Source: Hominimerdicola alba (GTDB lineage Bacteria > Bacillota > Clostridia > Oscillospirales > Ruminococcaceae). Taken from it: 60,842 bases of DNA. The number at the start of each line of letters is the position of its first letter. Position 1 is the stretch's first letter. Below, in pieces: positions 52,215 to 60,842 of the stretch. The translations under genes and the position numbers were made by a program. The notes under the pieces were generated by a model, which was not told the origin of the DNA, made no database searches, and saw only the letters and a list, made by a program, of their open reading frames with translations. The stretch covers positions 1-60,842 of the forward strand of contig NZ_FOAT01000012.1 of assembly GCF_900109655.1 (NCBI RefSeq). The letters are read 5' to 3'.

Positions 52215-54233
52215 TTACATATTTTTGATGAAATCATCAATGACCTCTCTGAGCTGCCTGTCGGCTGACTCGATATCGGTCTTTATCTGAGCCGCCGCCA
52301 TTGTAAGATGACCGCCGCCGCCCAGTGCCTCCATGATCACCTGAACATTGTATCTGCCCATGCTTCGAGCTGAGATATTAACCGTATCGCCCTGCTTGTA
52401 CATAACGAATGAAGCAAATACTCCCGTTATACCAAGCATTTCGTCCGCCGCCTGAGAAGCTGCGACCCTTATGTTCGCAAAGTTTCCGTCAGCACGCGCG
52501 ATGGCACAGCCTCGGTATATCTCCGCCGAATTGATGACCTTGGATTTTTCGTGATAAGTTTCGATGGAATTTGCGAACATCTGCTTTACAGCAATGGTAT
52601 CTGCTCCCATCTTTTTAAGGAAAGCAGCCGTCTCAAAAGTAGTGACACCTGTTTTCATTACAAAATTCTTGGTATCCAGCATTATGCCCGAAAGCAGAGC
52701 TTCTGCGGCATAAGCATTGATCGTCGTCCTGTCGCCCCACAGCTCGATGATCTCGGTGACAAGCTCAGCCGCCGATGAAGCACCCGGTTCAAGGCACTGG
52801 GCTATCAGCGGTTCGATACCGTTGACCATACGCCTGTGATGGTCTATTACAACGATATTCTTTGCCCGCTCTATCATTTCCCTTGATTCAACAAGCTCGG
52901 GATTGTGAGTATCCACCACGATCACAAGGGTATCGCTGTCAAGCCTGTCAAGACCCTGCTGCGGTGTTATGTAGTAAGGCATATCCTCATTATCGTCGAT
53001 ATAGTCTATCAGCGATCTTGCCAGGTTTTTCTCCTTATCCACCACAACAAAGCACTCGCTTACCAGCTTTCTAACAGCACAGCAGAGACCTGTAGCCGAA
53101 CCCACGCTGTCAAGGTCGCCGAATCTGTGACCCATTATCAGCACTCTGCGGAAGCCCTGTCCCGCGTCGCCGTCAGCCCTGTAATTGCCTATGCTCTCGA
53201 TACTGCCTGGTCTAATTATCTCCAGCAGTGTCTCGGCAAATACCCTGATCTTGACTCTGTTATTGTTGTCAGCACCTGTAGAAACGCCACCGAAGAACCT
53301 GAACTCACCGTTATCTCGGTAAGCCGCCTGATCTCCGCCTCGTCCCTGACAGAGCTCCAGTGCCTGTTTAGCCAGCTTTTCACACTCGTCAAGACCCTTG
53401 CCTTCCCTGCCGACGCCGATCGAAAGCGTAACATTGGTTTTTCCGCCTATGCGTATCTGCCTTGCTTCTTCAAGTATCCTGAACCTATTCTCTATCTTCC
53501 GTGAGAGATATCTTTCCTCCATGAAAACATAGAACTTATCGTCAGATATCTTCTTAGCGATAGCATTCGTTCCCTCAAGGAAGCTTTCCATCAGCTTTTC
53601 TATCTCAACTGCAACGTGAGCCTTTTCGGTGTCCCTGATATCGGACATCATAGCATCATAGTTATCGATAACTATGATAATCACGCTGTTGTGAGACTGA
53701 TAAGCGTCATATCTCAGCTCGGTATAATCGGTGATATCCTTGAAATACACCATAGACAGACCGTTTTTAAGGTCTGTGCGCACAGCCTTGGCGATATAGT
53801 ACCGCTTGTTCACGCAAATCTGACAGCCGTCCTCTTCATAGGCACGTTCAAGGTCGATATTCATGATATTTTCCAGATGTTCTCCGTATGAATCCTCGGA
53901 ATACACCTGCCTCTCAAACAGCCTGTTGTACCACATGATAGTTTCTTCGCTGTCGAGTATAACGCAGGGCGCGGGAAAGTGCAGCATCGAATCACGCTGA
54001 GTTCTTATCAGCTGTGTTGCCAGCTTTGTGGTATATTTCGTAGTCTGATTTCTGAATATGAAAGCTTCCAACAGAAGCAGCAATATGCTAACTACGCATA
54101 TCAGTATCAGTACGCTTCCCGCTCCTCTTTTCTCCTCAGTCGAGCGCAGCATAAAAGCTCCTATCAGCGATGTCAGCGAGATGACAGCCATCGTTGCGGA
54201 CAACAGCATGAGAAAGCTTTTGTTCTTTTTCAC
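52215..54233 (-). CDS. gdpP: Cyclic di-AMP phosphodiesterase GdpP
   Basis: GdpP degrades cyclic di-AMP and so controls cell-wall and potassium balance. Two N-terminal membrane segments (about 8-28, 39-60) are followed by a PAS-like domain, a degenerate GGDEF domain ([12 protein letters not shown] where GGDEF is expected) and the DHH-DHHA1 catalytic part: [32 protein letters not shown] and [12 protein letters not shown]. Length of 672 residues is normal. It sits between rnj and rplI. Confidence 0.96.
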   Translation of the reverse strand: MKKNKSFLMLLSATMAVISLTSLIGAFMLRSTEEKRGAGSVLILICVVSILLLLLEAFIFRNQTTKYTTKLATQLIRTQRDSMLHFPAPCVILDSEETIMWYNRLFERQVYSEDSYGEHLENIMNIDLERAYEEDGCQICVNKRYYIAKAVRTDLKNGLSMVYFKDITDYTELRYDAYQSHNSVIIIVIDNYDAMMSDIRDTEKAHVAVEIEKLMESFLEGTNAIAKKISDDKFYVFMEERYLSRKIENRFRILEEARQIRIGGKTNVTLSIGVGREGKGLDECEKLAKQALELCQGRGGDQAAYRDNGEFRFFGGVSTGADNNNRVKIRVFAETLLEIIRPGSIESIGNYRADGDAGQGFRRVLIMGHRFGDLDSVGSATGLCCAVRKLVSECFVVVDKEKNLARSLIDYIDDNEDMPYYITPQQGLDRLDSDTLVIVVDTHNPELVESREMIERAKNIVVIDHHRRMVNGIEPLIAQCLEPGASSAAELVTEIIELWGDRTTINAYAAEALLSGIMLDTKNFVMKTGVTTFETAAFLKKMGADTIAVKQMFANSIETYHEKSKVINSAEIYRGCAIARADGNFANIRVAASQAADEMLGITGVFASFVMYKQGDTVNISARSMGRYNVQVIMEALGGGGHLTMAAAQIKTDIESADRQLREVIDDFIKNM

Positions 54234-54285
54234 TGCCAGTCAACTCCTTTGCTTGATCCTTTTTCTGTTCGACAATTGACAGTAT

Positions 54286-56142
54286 CTATATCTCCATAAT
54301 TATGGGCAGTATCATAGGACTTCTCTTTGTCTTTGTGAAAATGAAATCCGAAAGATTGTCTTTCATCCTGCCCTTGATGGCATTCCATTCATGCATATTG
54401 CTGTCAAGACAGTTCTGCAGAGTTTCGGTGAGAAGTTCTTTCGCTTCATTCATAAGCTCCTCGCTCTCACGAACGTATACAAATCCTCTCGAAACAAGGT
54501 CGGGACCTGCAAGTATCTCGCCGACTGTCCTGTCAATAGTGGCAACTGCGATGATAAGACCGTCCTCAGCCAGATGTTTTCTGTCTCTCAGCACGATAGC
54601 GCCAACGTCACCAACACCCAGACCATCAACAAGCACTCTGCCAGCAGGCACCTGACCAGTGATATTCATATCAACACCGTCAGTTTCAATAACGTCACCG
54701 ATACCCGCGATAATGATATTTTCCTCCGGTATACCAACGCTCATAGCCGTCTGCTGGTGCTTCATCAGGTGCTTGAATTCACCATGTACAGGTATGAAGA
54801 ACTTGGGCTTTGTTATTGAGAGCATCAGTTTCTGCTCTTCCTGACAGGCGTGTCCCGAAACGTGTACCTCGTACATCTTTTCGTATACCACTTCTGCACC
54901 AAGCTTCATCAGGTCGTTTACTACCCTTGTGACCAGCTTTTCGTTGCCGGGTATGGGGTTAGCTGATATTATAATGAAATCCTTGGGAGTTATGCTGACC
55001 TTGCGGTGCTCGTTCATGGACATTCTCGAAAGGGCGGACATAGGCTCGCCCTGACTGCCCGTAGTAACCAGAACTATCTGCTCGGGCAGATATCTGCCTA
55101 TCATGTCGATATCAATAAGCACGCCGTCGGGCACTTTAAGGTAGCCCAGCTCGATGCCCACGCTTATAACATTCACCATGCTTCTGCCGGATACAGCAAC
55201 CTTACGGCCTGTGTTGACAGCATTGTTGATTATCTGCTGAACTCTGTGGATATTGGATGCAAAGGTCGCGATGATTATACGCTTGCCCTCAGCCTTTGCA
55301 AACAGCATTTCAAGATTATCTCCCACCTTGCGCTCGCTGGCGGTGTATCCGGGACGCTCCGAGTTGGTAGAATCGGACATCAGTGCGAGAACTCCCTTGT
55401 TGCCAAGTTCAGCAAATCTGGGCAGGTCGATGATTCCGCCCTCAATGGGAGTATAGTCTACCTTGAAGTCGCCCGTGTGTATCAGAACACCTGCGGGAGT
55501 GTGTATTGCCATGCCCACTGAATCGGGTATGGAATGGTTCACCCTGATGAATTCCACCGCCATACAACCCATTCTGATGGTCTGGCGCGGTGTCACGGTA
55601 TTAAGCTTTACACTATCAAGGAGAGCGTGTTCACGAAGCTTGCCCTCGATAAGTCCGATGGTCAGCCTTGTACCGTAAACAGGCGTGCTTGGGAATTTTT
55701 TCAGGAAATAAGGCAGTCCGCCAATGTGGTCTTCGTGTCCGTGAGTAATAACTACACCGCGAAGCTTTTCAATATTCTTCTCAACATAGGAAAAATCGGG
55801 TATAACTATATCAACACCCAGCATCTCGCTGTCTGGGAATGCCAGACCGCAGTCGATAACGAACATATCGTTTGAACACTCGATGACAGTAAAGTTCTTG
55901 CCTATCTCATTGAGACCGCCCAGAGGTATTATCTTCACGGGAGTACGGCGCTGTTCCTGCTGTTTGTTGTTATTGCCGCGCTGTCCCCTGCCGTTGGGAC
56001 GAAGCTTAGCCTGTGAGGGTTCTGTACCCTGCTTGTTGTTATCTGCGCCGCGTTTTATCGGCACACCTCTGATCTTTCCCTTACCCTGTACGTAACGTTT
56101 TGATGGCTTTCTTTTTCCGTTGTTAGAATTGTTATTATTCAT
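54286..56142 (-). CDS. rnj: Ribonuclease J
   Basis: This RNase of the beta-CASP metallo-beta-lactamase family has 5'-3' exo- and endonuclease activity in mRNA decay. VITHGHEDHIGGLPY, VNHSIPDSVG, HTGDFKVD, SDSTNSERPGYT, ATFASNIHRVQQII and VSGHACQEEQ mark the catalytic core. A basic, Gln/Asn-rich tail of about 68 residues at the N-terminus (NNNNSNNGKRKPSKRY) is added; such tails bind RNA or partners. It is the first gene of the rnj-gdpP-rplI-dnaB-tilS operon and has a long leader. Confidence 0.95.
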   Translation of the reverse strand: MNNNNSNNGKRKPSKRYVQGKGKIRGVPIKRGADNNKQGTEPSQAKLRPNGRGQRGNNNKQQEQRRTPVKIIPLGGLNEIGKNFTVIECSNDMFVIDCGLAFPDSEMLGVDIVIPDFSYVEKNIEKLRGVVITHGHEDHIGGLPYFLKKFPSTPVYGTRLTIGLIEGKLREHALLDSVKLNTVTPRQTIRMGCMAVEFIRVNHSIPDSVGMAIHTPAGVLIHTGDFKVDYTPIEGGIIDLPRFAELGNKGVLALMSDSTNSERPGYTASERKVGDNLEMLFAKAEGKRIIIATFASNIHRVQQIINNAVNTGRKVAVSGRSMVNVISVGIELGYLKVPDGVLIDIDMIGRYLPEQIVLVTTGSQGEPMSALSRMSMNEHRKVSITPKDFIIISANPIPGNEKLVTRVVNDLMKLGAEVVYEKMYEVHVSGHACQEEQKLMLSITKPKFFIPVHGEFKHLMKHQQTAMSVGIPEENIIIAGIGDVIETDGVDMNITGQVPAGRVLVDGLGVGDVGAIVLRDRKHLAEDGLIIAVATIDRTVGEILAGPDLVSRGFVYVRESEELMNEAKELLTETLQNCLDSNMHEWNAIKGRMKDNLSDFIFTKTKRSPMILPIIMEI

Positions 56143-56454
56143 GATTGATATGCAAAAATGCGCACCATAGTAAACGACATATAAATTTACACATCAGCAC
56201 CCGAAAATATGAATGCAAAATTATGAATAAATGCCGTTTGCTCTGAGGAGCGCAAAAAGCTCCTTTCCTGCGGGAAAACGTATCCCGTCAATGTATTTGA
56301 TTTTTCCGTTAGAATAAGTGCAGTCCCATTATATAAGGACATGAGCAGCAGTTTTGGGATGAATGGATATCCCTTTGATAGATGAATGATAAGACGAAAC
56401 CGCCGACAGAGTCCGCCCCGTTTCAGGCGGGATTGTATCCGAACAAAAATATCT
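56143..56454 (-). promoter_or_regulatory. Long structured 5' leader of rnj
   Basis: About 310 nt lie between the expected transcript start and the rnj ATG, without an ORF. Several short stems can form, including CCCGCCTGAAACGGGGCGG near 56420-56440 (read leftward) and a pair around CGGGAAAACGTATCCCG near 56275-56290. A long untranslated leader on a gene for an RNA-degrading enzyme suggests feedback by the enzyme on its own mRNA. The remaining part of this gap, up to 56568, has only the two divergent promoters. Confidence 0.5.
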
Positions 56455-56460
56455 TATTAT

Positions 56461-56489
56461 ATTTTACTCTATTTTTGACCGAATGTCAA
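56461..56489 (-). promoter_or_regulatory. Promoter of the rnj operon
   Basis: On the minus strand TTGACA (56489-56484) and TAAAAT (56466-56461) have a 17-bp spacer. Confidence 0.75.
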
Positions 56490-56568
56490 GTACATATTCT
56501 CTAAAGTCTGCATCAGGGAAAATTATTGTACTCAAACGACAATGCTCCAAAAATTTTCATTTGCCCCC

Positions 56569-56597
56569 TTTTCAAAACCATGCCGATGTGTTATAAT
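56569..56597 (+). promoter_or_regulatory. Promoter of pcrA
   Basis: TATAAT (56592-56597) is exact; the -35 box TTTTCA (56569-56574), 17 bp upstream, is weak. GGAGG follows before ATG 56626. Confidence 0.55.
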
Positions 56598-56625
56598 ATA
56601 TGTCTGAGATAACGGAGGTATACAG

Positions 56626-58968
56626 ATGAAAGATATTGATATATTAAAAAAACAGGCACTTAAAAGATTTTTCAGCCGAATGAACCCAATGCAGCAGAAA
56701 GCTGTGTTCCGTGTGAACGGACCTCTGCTGATACTTGCAGGTGCGGGCAGCGGAAAGACCACTGTGCTTATAAACAGGATTGCGAATATGATACATTTCG
56801 GTGATGCCTACAATACCACTGGGCAGATTTTCACCGATGAAGAATCTGCTTTTATCGAGGATTATGCCGAGGGCAGGACAGATGACGGCAGAAAACTTGC
56901 CGCCATCATCGGCACAAGGCAGGTAAGACCTTGGAATATCCTCGCTATAACCTTTACAAACAAAGCCGCTGGTGAACTCAAAGAGCGTATCGAAAAGATT
57001 CTCGGCGAGGAAGGCAGAGGGATCGTTGCCGCGACTTTCCACTCCGCCTGTGTACGTATTTTAAGGCGTGAATGTGCTAATATCGGCTTTACATCAAGCT
57101 TTGCCATATATGATACCGACGATTCAAAGCGCGTGATAAAAGCCGCTATGCGTGCACTGGATATCGATGAAAAAATGTTCCCAGTAAAGACCGTAATGAG
57201 CGAGATATCCCACGCAAAGGATTCCATGATAACTCCCGAAGAATTTGCCAAGGATGCTGTGGGAGACTTTTTCAAAAGTTCAGTAGCTAAGGTATATAAA
57301 AAGTATCAGCAGGAACTTCTTGCCAATAACGCCATGGATTTTGATGACATAATCTGCCATACCGTGACACTTTTTGAAAACTGCCCCGATGTCCTTGACC
57401 ACTACCAGAACCTTTATAAATATATCATGGTGGACGAGTATCAGGATACCAACCGCGTTCAGTTCAGGCTGGTTTCCCTTTTGTCGAAAAAGTTCGGTAA
57501 TATCTGCGTTGTGGGCGATGATGACCAGAGTATTTACCGCTTCCGCGGTGCTACTATCGAAAATATCCTGAACTTCGAGGAAGAATTCGGCTGTTCGGCT
57601 GACGACGTTATCAAGCTTGAACAGAACTACCGCTCCACCCAGAATATCCTTACCTGCGCCAACAAGCTTATCAGCAACAACGTGGGCAGAAAAGGCAAGA
57701 ATCTTTGGACTGACTGCGGCGACGGCGAAAAAGTCATCGTTCACAAGTCCATGAACGAACGTGACGAAGCTTCCTACATCGCAAGAACTATAACCGAAAA
57801 CAATGACAACGGAAGGCGCTGGGGCGACCATGCAGTGCTCTACCGAATGAACGCCCAGTCCAACGCCCTTGAACAGGCGATGATAAAGGCAAGTATCCCA
57901 TACAAAATATTCGGCGGTCTTAAATTCTACGAGCGCAAGGAGATAAAGGATATCCTCGCTTACCTTGGAGTTATCGCCAACCATGCCGATACTTTCAGGC
58001 TTCAAAGGATAATCAACGAACCAAAGCGCGGAATGGGCGATGCTACCGTCCGCACGGTGATACAGGTATCCTCAGACCTAGGTGAAGACCCTATCTACGT
58101 TATGGAACACTCCACCGAATACGTGCCGCTGGCAAAAAAATCCAAGGCGCTGACGGAATTCGCATTCATGATAGACGACCTTTCGGAATTATCCGAGGAA
58201 GCAAGCCTCCCCGAACTTCTGGACGCAGTAGTCGAAAAAACAGGCTACGGCGCACTGATGAAACAGCAGGGCGTTGAGGGCGAGATGCGTCTTGAAAATA
58301 TCGCCGAACTTAAATCAACAATGGCAAAGTACGAGGAAGAAGCAGAAGAGCCTTCTCTTGATGGTTTCCTTGAAGAAGTTGCACTTTACACCGATATCGA
58401 CACCCTTGATGAAACAGGCGATTACGTAGCGCTTATGACCATGCACGCCGCCAAAGGTCTGGAATTCCCTGTTGTATTCGTGGCAGGCATGGAAGATAAC
58501 GTGTTCCCCTCCAGCCGAAGCAGAGATTCAGAATCAGAACTCGAAGAGGAGCGCCGACTTGCTTACGTTGCGATAACCCGCGCCAAGGAACAGCTCCACA
58601 TTGTTTACGCTGGCGAGCGTATGATATACGGAAGCACTCAGTATAACCGCGAGTCACAGTTTATAAAAGAACTTCCCCCCGAGAACATCGACAAGCAAGT
58701 GCCGAAGCTTGACACCAAGCAGACACCACGCCGTTCGGGAGATATCCCCCTGGGCAGACAGATGGCGATGTACAATGCGGCTAAAGCCACATCTAACGAG
58801 CCTGCCGAGACCTACAGCGTTGGCGAGAAAGTTATGCACAAAAAGTTCGGCGAGGGCACGATAGTCGGTGTAACACCCATGGCAGGCGACACAATGCTTG
58901 AGATAGCCTTTGAGAAAGTCGGCACAAAGAAGATCTTCGCTAATTTTGCTAAGCCGAAAAAGATATAG
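56626..58968 (+). CDS. pcrA: UvrD/PcrA-type superfamily I DNA helicase
   Basis: This is a 3'-5' DNA helicase of repair and replication restart. Motifs: LAGAGSGKTTVLINRI, NILAITFTNKAAGEL, VDEYQDTNRVQF, VGDDDQSIYRFRGA, LEQNYRSTQNIL, MTMHAAKGLEFPVVFVAG and RRLAYVAITRAKEQL. A Tudor-like end (GEKVMHKKFGEGTIVGV) is typical of PcrA. An insertion of about 40 acidic residues lies between the P-loop helix and motif Ia (about 60-105, FTDEESAFIEDYAEGRTDD), absent from Bacillus PcrA. It is monocistronic. Confidence 0.93.
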   Translation: MKDIDILKKQALKRFFSRMNPMQQKAVFRVNGPLLILAGAGSGKTTVLINRIANMIHFGDAYNTTGQIFTDEESAFIEDYAEGRTDDGRKLAAIIGTRQVRPWNILAITFTNKAAGELKERIEKILGEEGRGIVAATFHSACVRILRRECANIGFTSSFAIYDTDDSKRVIKAAMRALDIDEKMFPVKTVMSEISHAKDSMITPEEFAKDAVGDFFKSSVAKVYKKYQQELLANNAMDFDDIICHTVTLFENCPDVLDHYQNLYKYIMVDEYQDTNRVQFRLVSLLSKKFGNICVVGDDDQSIYRFRGATIENILNFEEEFGCSADDVIKLEQNYRSTQNILTCANKLISNNVGRKGKNLWTDCGDGEKVIVHKSMNERDEASYIARTITENNDNGRRWGDHAVLYRMNAQSNALEQAMIKASIPYKIFGGLKFYERKEIKDILAYLGVIANHADTFRLQRIINEPKRGMGDATVRTVIQVSSDLGEDPIYVMEHSTEYVPLAKKSKALTEFAFMIDDLSELSEEASLPELLDAVVEKTGYGALMKQQGVEGEMRLENIAELKSTMAKYEEEAEEPSLDGFLEEVALYTDIDTLDETGDYVALMTMHAAKGLEFPVVFVAGMEDNVFPSSRSRDSESELEEERRLAYVAITRAKEQLHIVYAGERMIYGSTQYNRESQFIKELPPENIDKQVPKLDTKQTPRRSGDIPLGRQMAMYNAAKATSNEPAETYSVGEKVMHKKFGEGTIVGVTPMAGDTMLEIAFEKVGTKKIFANFAKPKKI

Positions 58969-58999
58969 CATAATCTAGCGGGAGCTGCCAAGTAAGAGA

Positions 59000-59275
59000 G
59001 CTTTGGGTCAAGGCACAAAAGCTCCGCGACAACATTGCTGAAATAGCACAACAAACTTAATCCCTAAAAAGCGCAACACGCGGTCGACGCAGTCACCGCT
59101 ACAAAAATCCGAGCGTATGCAAACGTATGCATACGCTCAAACTATGTCCGTAAATTATTGCCGCGCACGTCATCGTACAGCGTAAGCGAATCCGATGACT
59201 CGTCCAAGGAACGAGCGGCAAAAACTCGAAAACTCCCGACCACAGCAGATACCCGACTACCTCAACAAATCACGA
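59000..59275 (+). repeat. Structured dispersed repeat, copy B
   Basis: The gap 58969-59310 is filled by this second copy. It has GGTCAAGG at 59006, AAATAGCA near 59040, perfect arms GAGCGTATGC (59111-59120) and GCATACGCTC (59129-59138), and the three-way junction. There TTGCCGC (59158-59164) pairs with GCGGCAA (59215-59221), GTCATCG (59169-59175) with CGATGAC (59193-59199), and CTCG (59199-59202) with CGAG (59212-59215). The junction lies 11 bases into the unit in both copies and the loops share ACAGCG and AAGCG. The copy sits between the convergent pcrA and phosphoesterase genes, for which no other terminator is seen. Confidence 0.7.
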
Positions 59276-59310
59276 TATATTAGTAAAATTCTTAGTTTAA
59301 ATAATATGCT

Positions 59311-60405
59311 TCATCGATCATAAACATCAATTATAACATACTCCGAAATACACCCTGTTTTAAAAGGTATAGCCCACCCAGAAATCCCCGAGGTAACGAT
59401 AAAAGTAGTATCCCCGCAGACTTTCTTGCCATAGATATTGTCATTGAAACCCATAGCCAATCCCACAAAGCCAGAGGGGAAAATGTGTCCGCCGTGAGTG
59501 TGTCCTGAAAGCACAAGGTCAGCACCCGCCGCGGCTTCAGCTTCATAGTCACGGGGCTGATGGTCTATTATAATAGTGTACTTTTCATCATCAGCGAATT
59601 CCATCAGCTGTTTCGCAGATAGTCTGCTATCATCATGGTGATCTTTCCTGCCGATGAAATTCACATCACCGACCTCAAAAACTTCGTCATGAAGTATCTT
59701 AACGCCGTTCTTTTCCAGTTCGGCATAAAGTTCATCTATCGTGAAATCTCTGCCGTTACCATAACCCTTGTCATGATTGCCATCCACATATATCACACCA
59801 TACTTCGCTTTCATTTCGCCCAGCGCTTTGCAGGCACGTACCATGTCGTCACGTTTTGAATCGTCGTCAACGAAATCGCCGGCGATAATGACCACATCCG
59901 GCGACTGTTCATCTATCCGCTTCATCTGTTCGGCAAATTCTTTACCATCAAGAGTAATCCCCAAATGAGAATCGGCAAACATCGCCACCCGAAGCGGCGA
60001 ACTGTCTAAATGCTTTTTTGTTTTAAGACGGTAGTCAGTTTCAAAAACATGGTGTGCGAAAAACCAGCCAGCACCAAGATAGACAGCCGTTATCAGCATA
60101 GCCAAAACACCGGTCACATAGCGCGACGACCAACTGTGTCTGCGCTTACGGTGAATGAAAGTCACAAGATCACACAAAGACCAAATAAGCGCAAGATGGA
60201 GAATTACGATTATGCCGATGTACATATTTTTCAGCGTGACCACCACAAGCCCTGCCACAGGCAAAGCCGCCAGCCCCCACGAGAGCCATTTTCGCTTTTC
60301 TGCAAGCTTCTGCATAAAGCCGAATTTATGAAATCTGGTAATCAGATATATCAACGCCAGCAAAGCACCGATACCAGCCACGGCAAACAAAACCACCCAG
60401 AGCAA
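59311..60405 (-). CDS. Membrane-anchored metallophosphoesterase
   Basis: This is a calcineurin-like phosphoesterase with about four N-terminal membrane segments and a cytoplasmic or outside catalytic domain: FADSHLG, IAGDFVDDD, DGNHDKGYG, IIDHQPRD and LSGHTHGGH. It resembles the YkuE/YaeI group, some of which act on lipid or UDP-linked substrates. I place the start at TTG 60405, eight bases after a perfect GAGGAGG. The ATG at 60435 lies only about 14 bases from the predicted transcript start and has no ribosome site. Confidence 0.87.
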   Translation of the reverse strand: MLWVVLFAVAGIGALLALIYLITRFHKFGFMQKLAEKRKWLSWGLAALPVAGLVVVTLKNMYIGIIVILHLALIWSLCDLVTFIHRKRRHSWSSRYVTGVLAMLITAVYLGAGWFFAHHVFETDYRLKTKKHLDSSPLRVAMFADSHLGITLDGKEFAEQMKRIDEQSPDVVIIAGDFVDDDSKRDDMVRACKALGEMKAKYGVIYVDGNHDKGYGNGRDFTIDELYAELEKNGVKILHDEVFEVGDVNFIGRKDHHDDSRLSAKQLMEFADDEKYTIIIDHQPRDYEAEAAAGADLVLSGHTHGGHIFPSGFVGLAMGFNDNIYGKKVCGDTTFIVTSGISGWAIPFKTGCISEYVIIDVYDR

Positions 60406-60455
60406 CCGACAAACCTCCTCAATTCTTCGCATCATTCAAGAGCACATTTTTATTA

Positions 60456-60484
60456 ATTATACAACATCGCATGGCATTTGTCAA
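60456..60484 (-). promoter_or_regulatory. Promoter of the phosphoesterase gene
   Basis: On the minus strand TTGACA (60484-60479) and TATAAT (60461-60456) are exact, with a 17-bp spacer. Confidence 0.85.
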
Positions 60485-60610
60485 ACTTTACCCGACAACA
60501 CTGGTTCATTATTTTCCCCGAATTTTCTACTTTTCAGTTGCATCTGAAGTAACATGCTTTTACCTTTCAAAAATAATTTTAAAAAAACAATTTTTTTTTT
60601 GAAAAAGTAC

Positions 60611-60639
60611 TTGACAAATGTATCTTGATATGCTATAAT
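60611..60639 (+). promoter_or_regulatory. Promoter of tRNA-Ser
   Basis: TTGACA (60611-60616) and TATAAT (60634-60639) are exact, with a 17-bp spacer, about 38 bp before the tRNA. A T-run of about ten bases precedes the -35 box. Confidence 0.85.
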
Positions 60640-60677
60640 AATTAAGCTGTGAGAAACACAAGAGAACAAAAACCGAT

Positions 60678-60770
60678 GGAGAAGTCGCCTAGCCCGGTTT
60701 ATGGCGCACGACTGGAACTCGTGTATGGGTTAATAGCTCATCGAGGGTTCGAATCCCTCCTTCTCCGCCA
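60678..60770 (+). tRNA. tRNA-Ser (anticodon GGA)
   Basis: GGAGAAG pairs with CTTCTCC (60760-60766), followed by G and an encoded CCA (60768-60770). The anticodon arm CACGA-CTGGAAC-TCGTG has GGA at 60714-60716, reading UCC and UCU. A long variable arm and GGTTCGAATCC in the T arm confirm a class II serine tRNA. Confidence 0.96.
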
Positions 60771-60775
60771 AAGCG

Positions 60776-60817
60776 AAAACCGCTTGTTTACGTAATATCG
60801 CGTAAGCAGGCGGTTTT
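60776..60817 (+). terminator. Terminator of tRNA-Ser
   Basis: AAAACCGCTTGTTTACG and CGTAAGCAGGCGGTTTT pair with two G-U steps, and the T-run follows, six bases after the tRNA end. Confidence 0.88.
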
Positions 60818-60842
60818 ATTATGCTCTCAACAATAACTGTAT

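Noticed and set aside
1-60842. CRISPR arrays, rRNA genes or named riboswitches
   Set aside because: No regularly spaced direct repeats, no rRNA sequence, and no leader that I recognise as a known riboswitch class.

Overview
The window looks like chromosomal DNA of a Ruminococcus-like member of the Oscillospiraceae/Ruminococcaceae (Clostridia). The evidence is a secreted GH26 mannanase with a carbohydrate-binding domain, a GH2 enzyme and a BD-FAE-type esterase, clostridial-style operons (rnj-gdpP-rplI-dnaB-tilS, rpsB-tsf, ymdB-spoVS), sporulation genes (sigG, ymxH-type, spoVS), and moderate GC with very consensus-like TTGACA/TATAAT promoters. The genus is inferred from gene content, not from any database search.

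Layout. 1-1.1 kb: the 3' end of a serine recombinase and a non-coding stretch carrying one copy of a structured dispersed repeat. 1.1-9.4 kb: a secreted mannanase, then convergent to it a three-gene sensory cluster (HD-GYP, hybrid histidine kinase, HD-GYP). 9.6-14.7 kb: a GH114-like lipoprotein pair and a divergent GntR-ABC-ABC2-CPBP operon. 14.7-22.6 kb: a long leftward operon recJ-rel-MBL hydrolase-hemZ-rRNA methyltransferase. 22.7-28.6 kb: an ATPase, an esterase, a degenerate M15-like lipoprotein and a GH2 enzyme. 28.7-32.5 kb: dprA, a gene broken by an in-frame stop, tsf, rpsB and a ymxH-type gene. 32.6-39.5 kb: sigG split in two by an inserted element. 39.5-46.8 kb: PHP phosphatase, TIM-barrel isomerase, UPF0210 and ACT proteins, tmcAL, ackA, spoVS, ymdB. 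46.9-58.97 kb: ftsH, tilS, dnaB, rplI, gdpP, rnj and, divergent, pcrA. 59-60.8 kb: a second copy of the structured repeat, a membrane phosphoesterase and tRNA-Ser(GGA).

The main discovery is the split sigG. Codons 1-95 lie at 32601-32887 and the rest at 39028-39516. The 6,145-bp insert between them begins with a SpoIVCA-type large serine recombinase and is bounded by direct repeats of GTGCC. Removing one repeat plus the insert rejoins the reading frame exactly and gives a 256-residue SigG with the conserved AVPMILGEIKRY segment. This is organised like the skin element of sigK, but in the gene for the late forespore sigma factor. Its cargo is an MFS transporter and a leftward operon of nicotinamidase-like hydrolase, PRPP-synthetase-like protein and NAMPT-like protein. 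The last two are the same pair of families as the phage NAD-rebuilding pathway NARP1 (Adps + Namat). The element also carries a 41-residue ORF coupled to the recombinase, an operator-like palindrome, tandem promoters and a boundary terminator.

A second system is a dispersed repeat seen at about 0.38-0.74 kb and 59.00-59.28 kb. Both copies can fold into the same three-way junction, and one stem has different sequence but kept pairing in the two copies, which suggests selection on RNA or single-stranded DNA structure.
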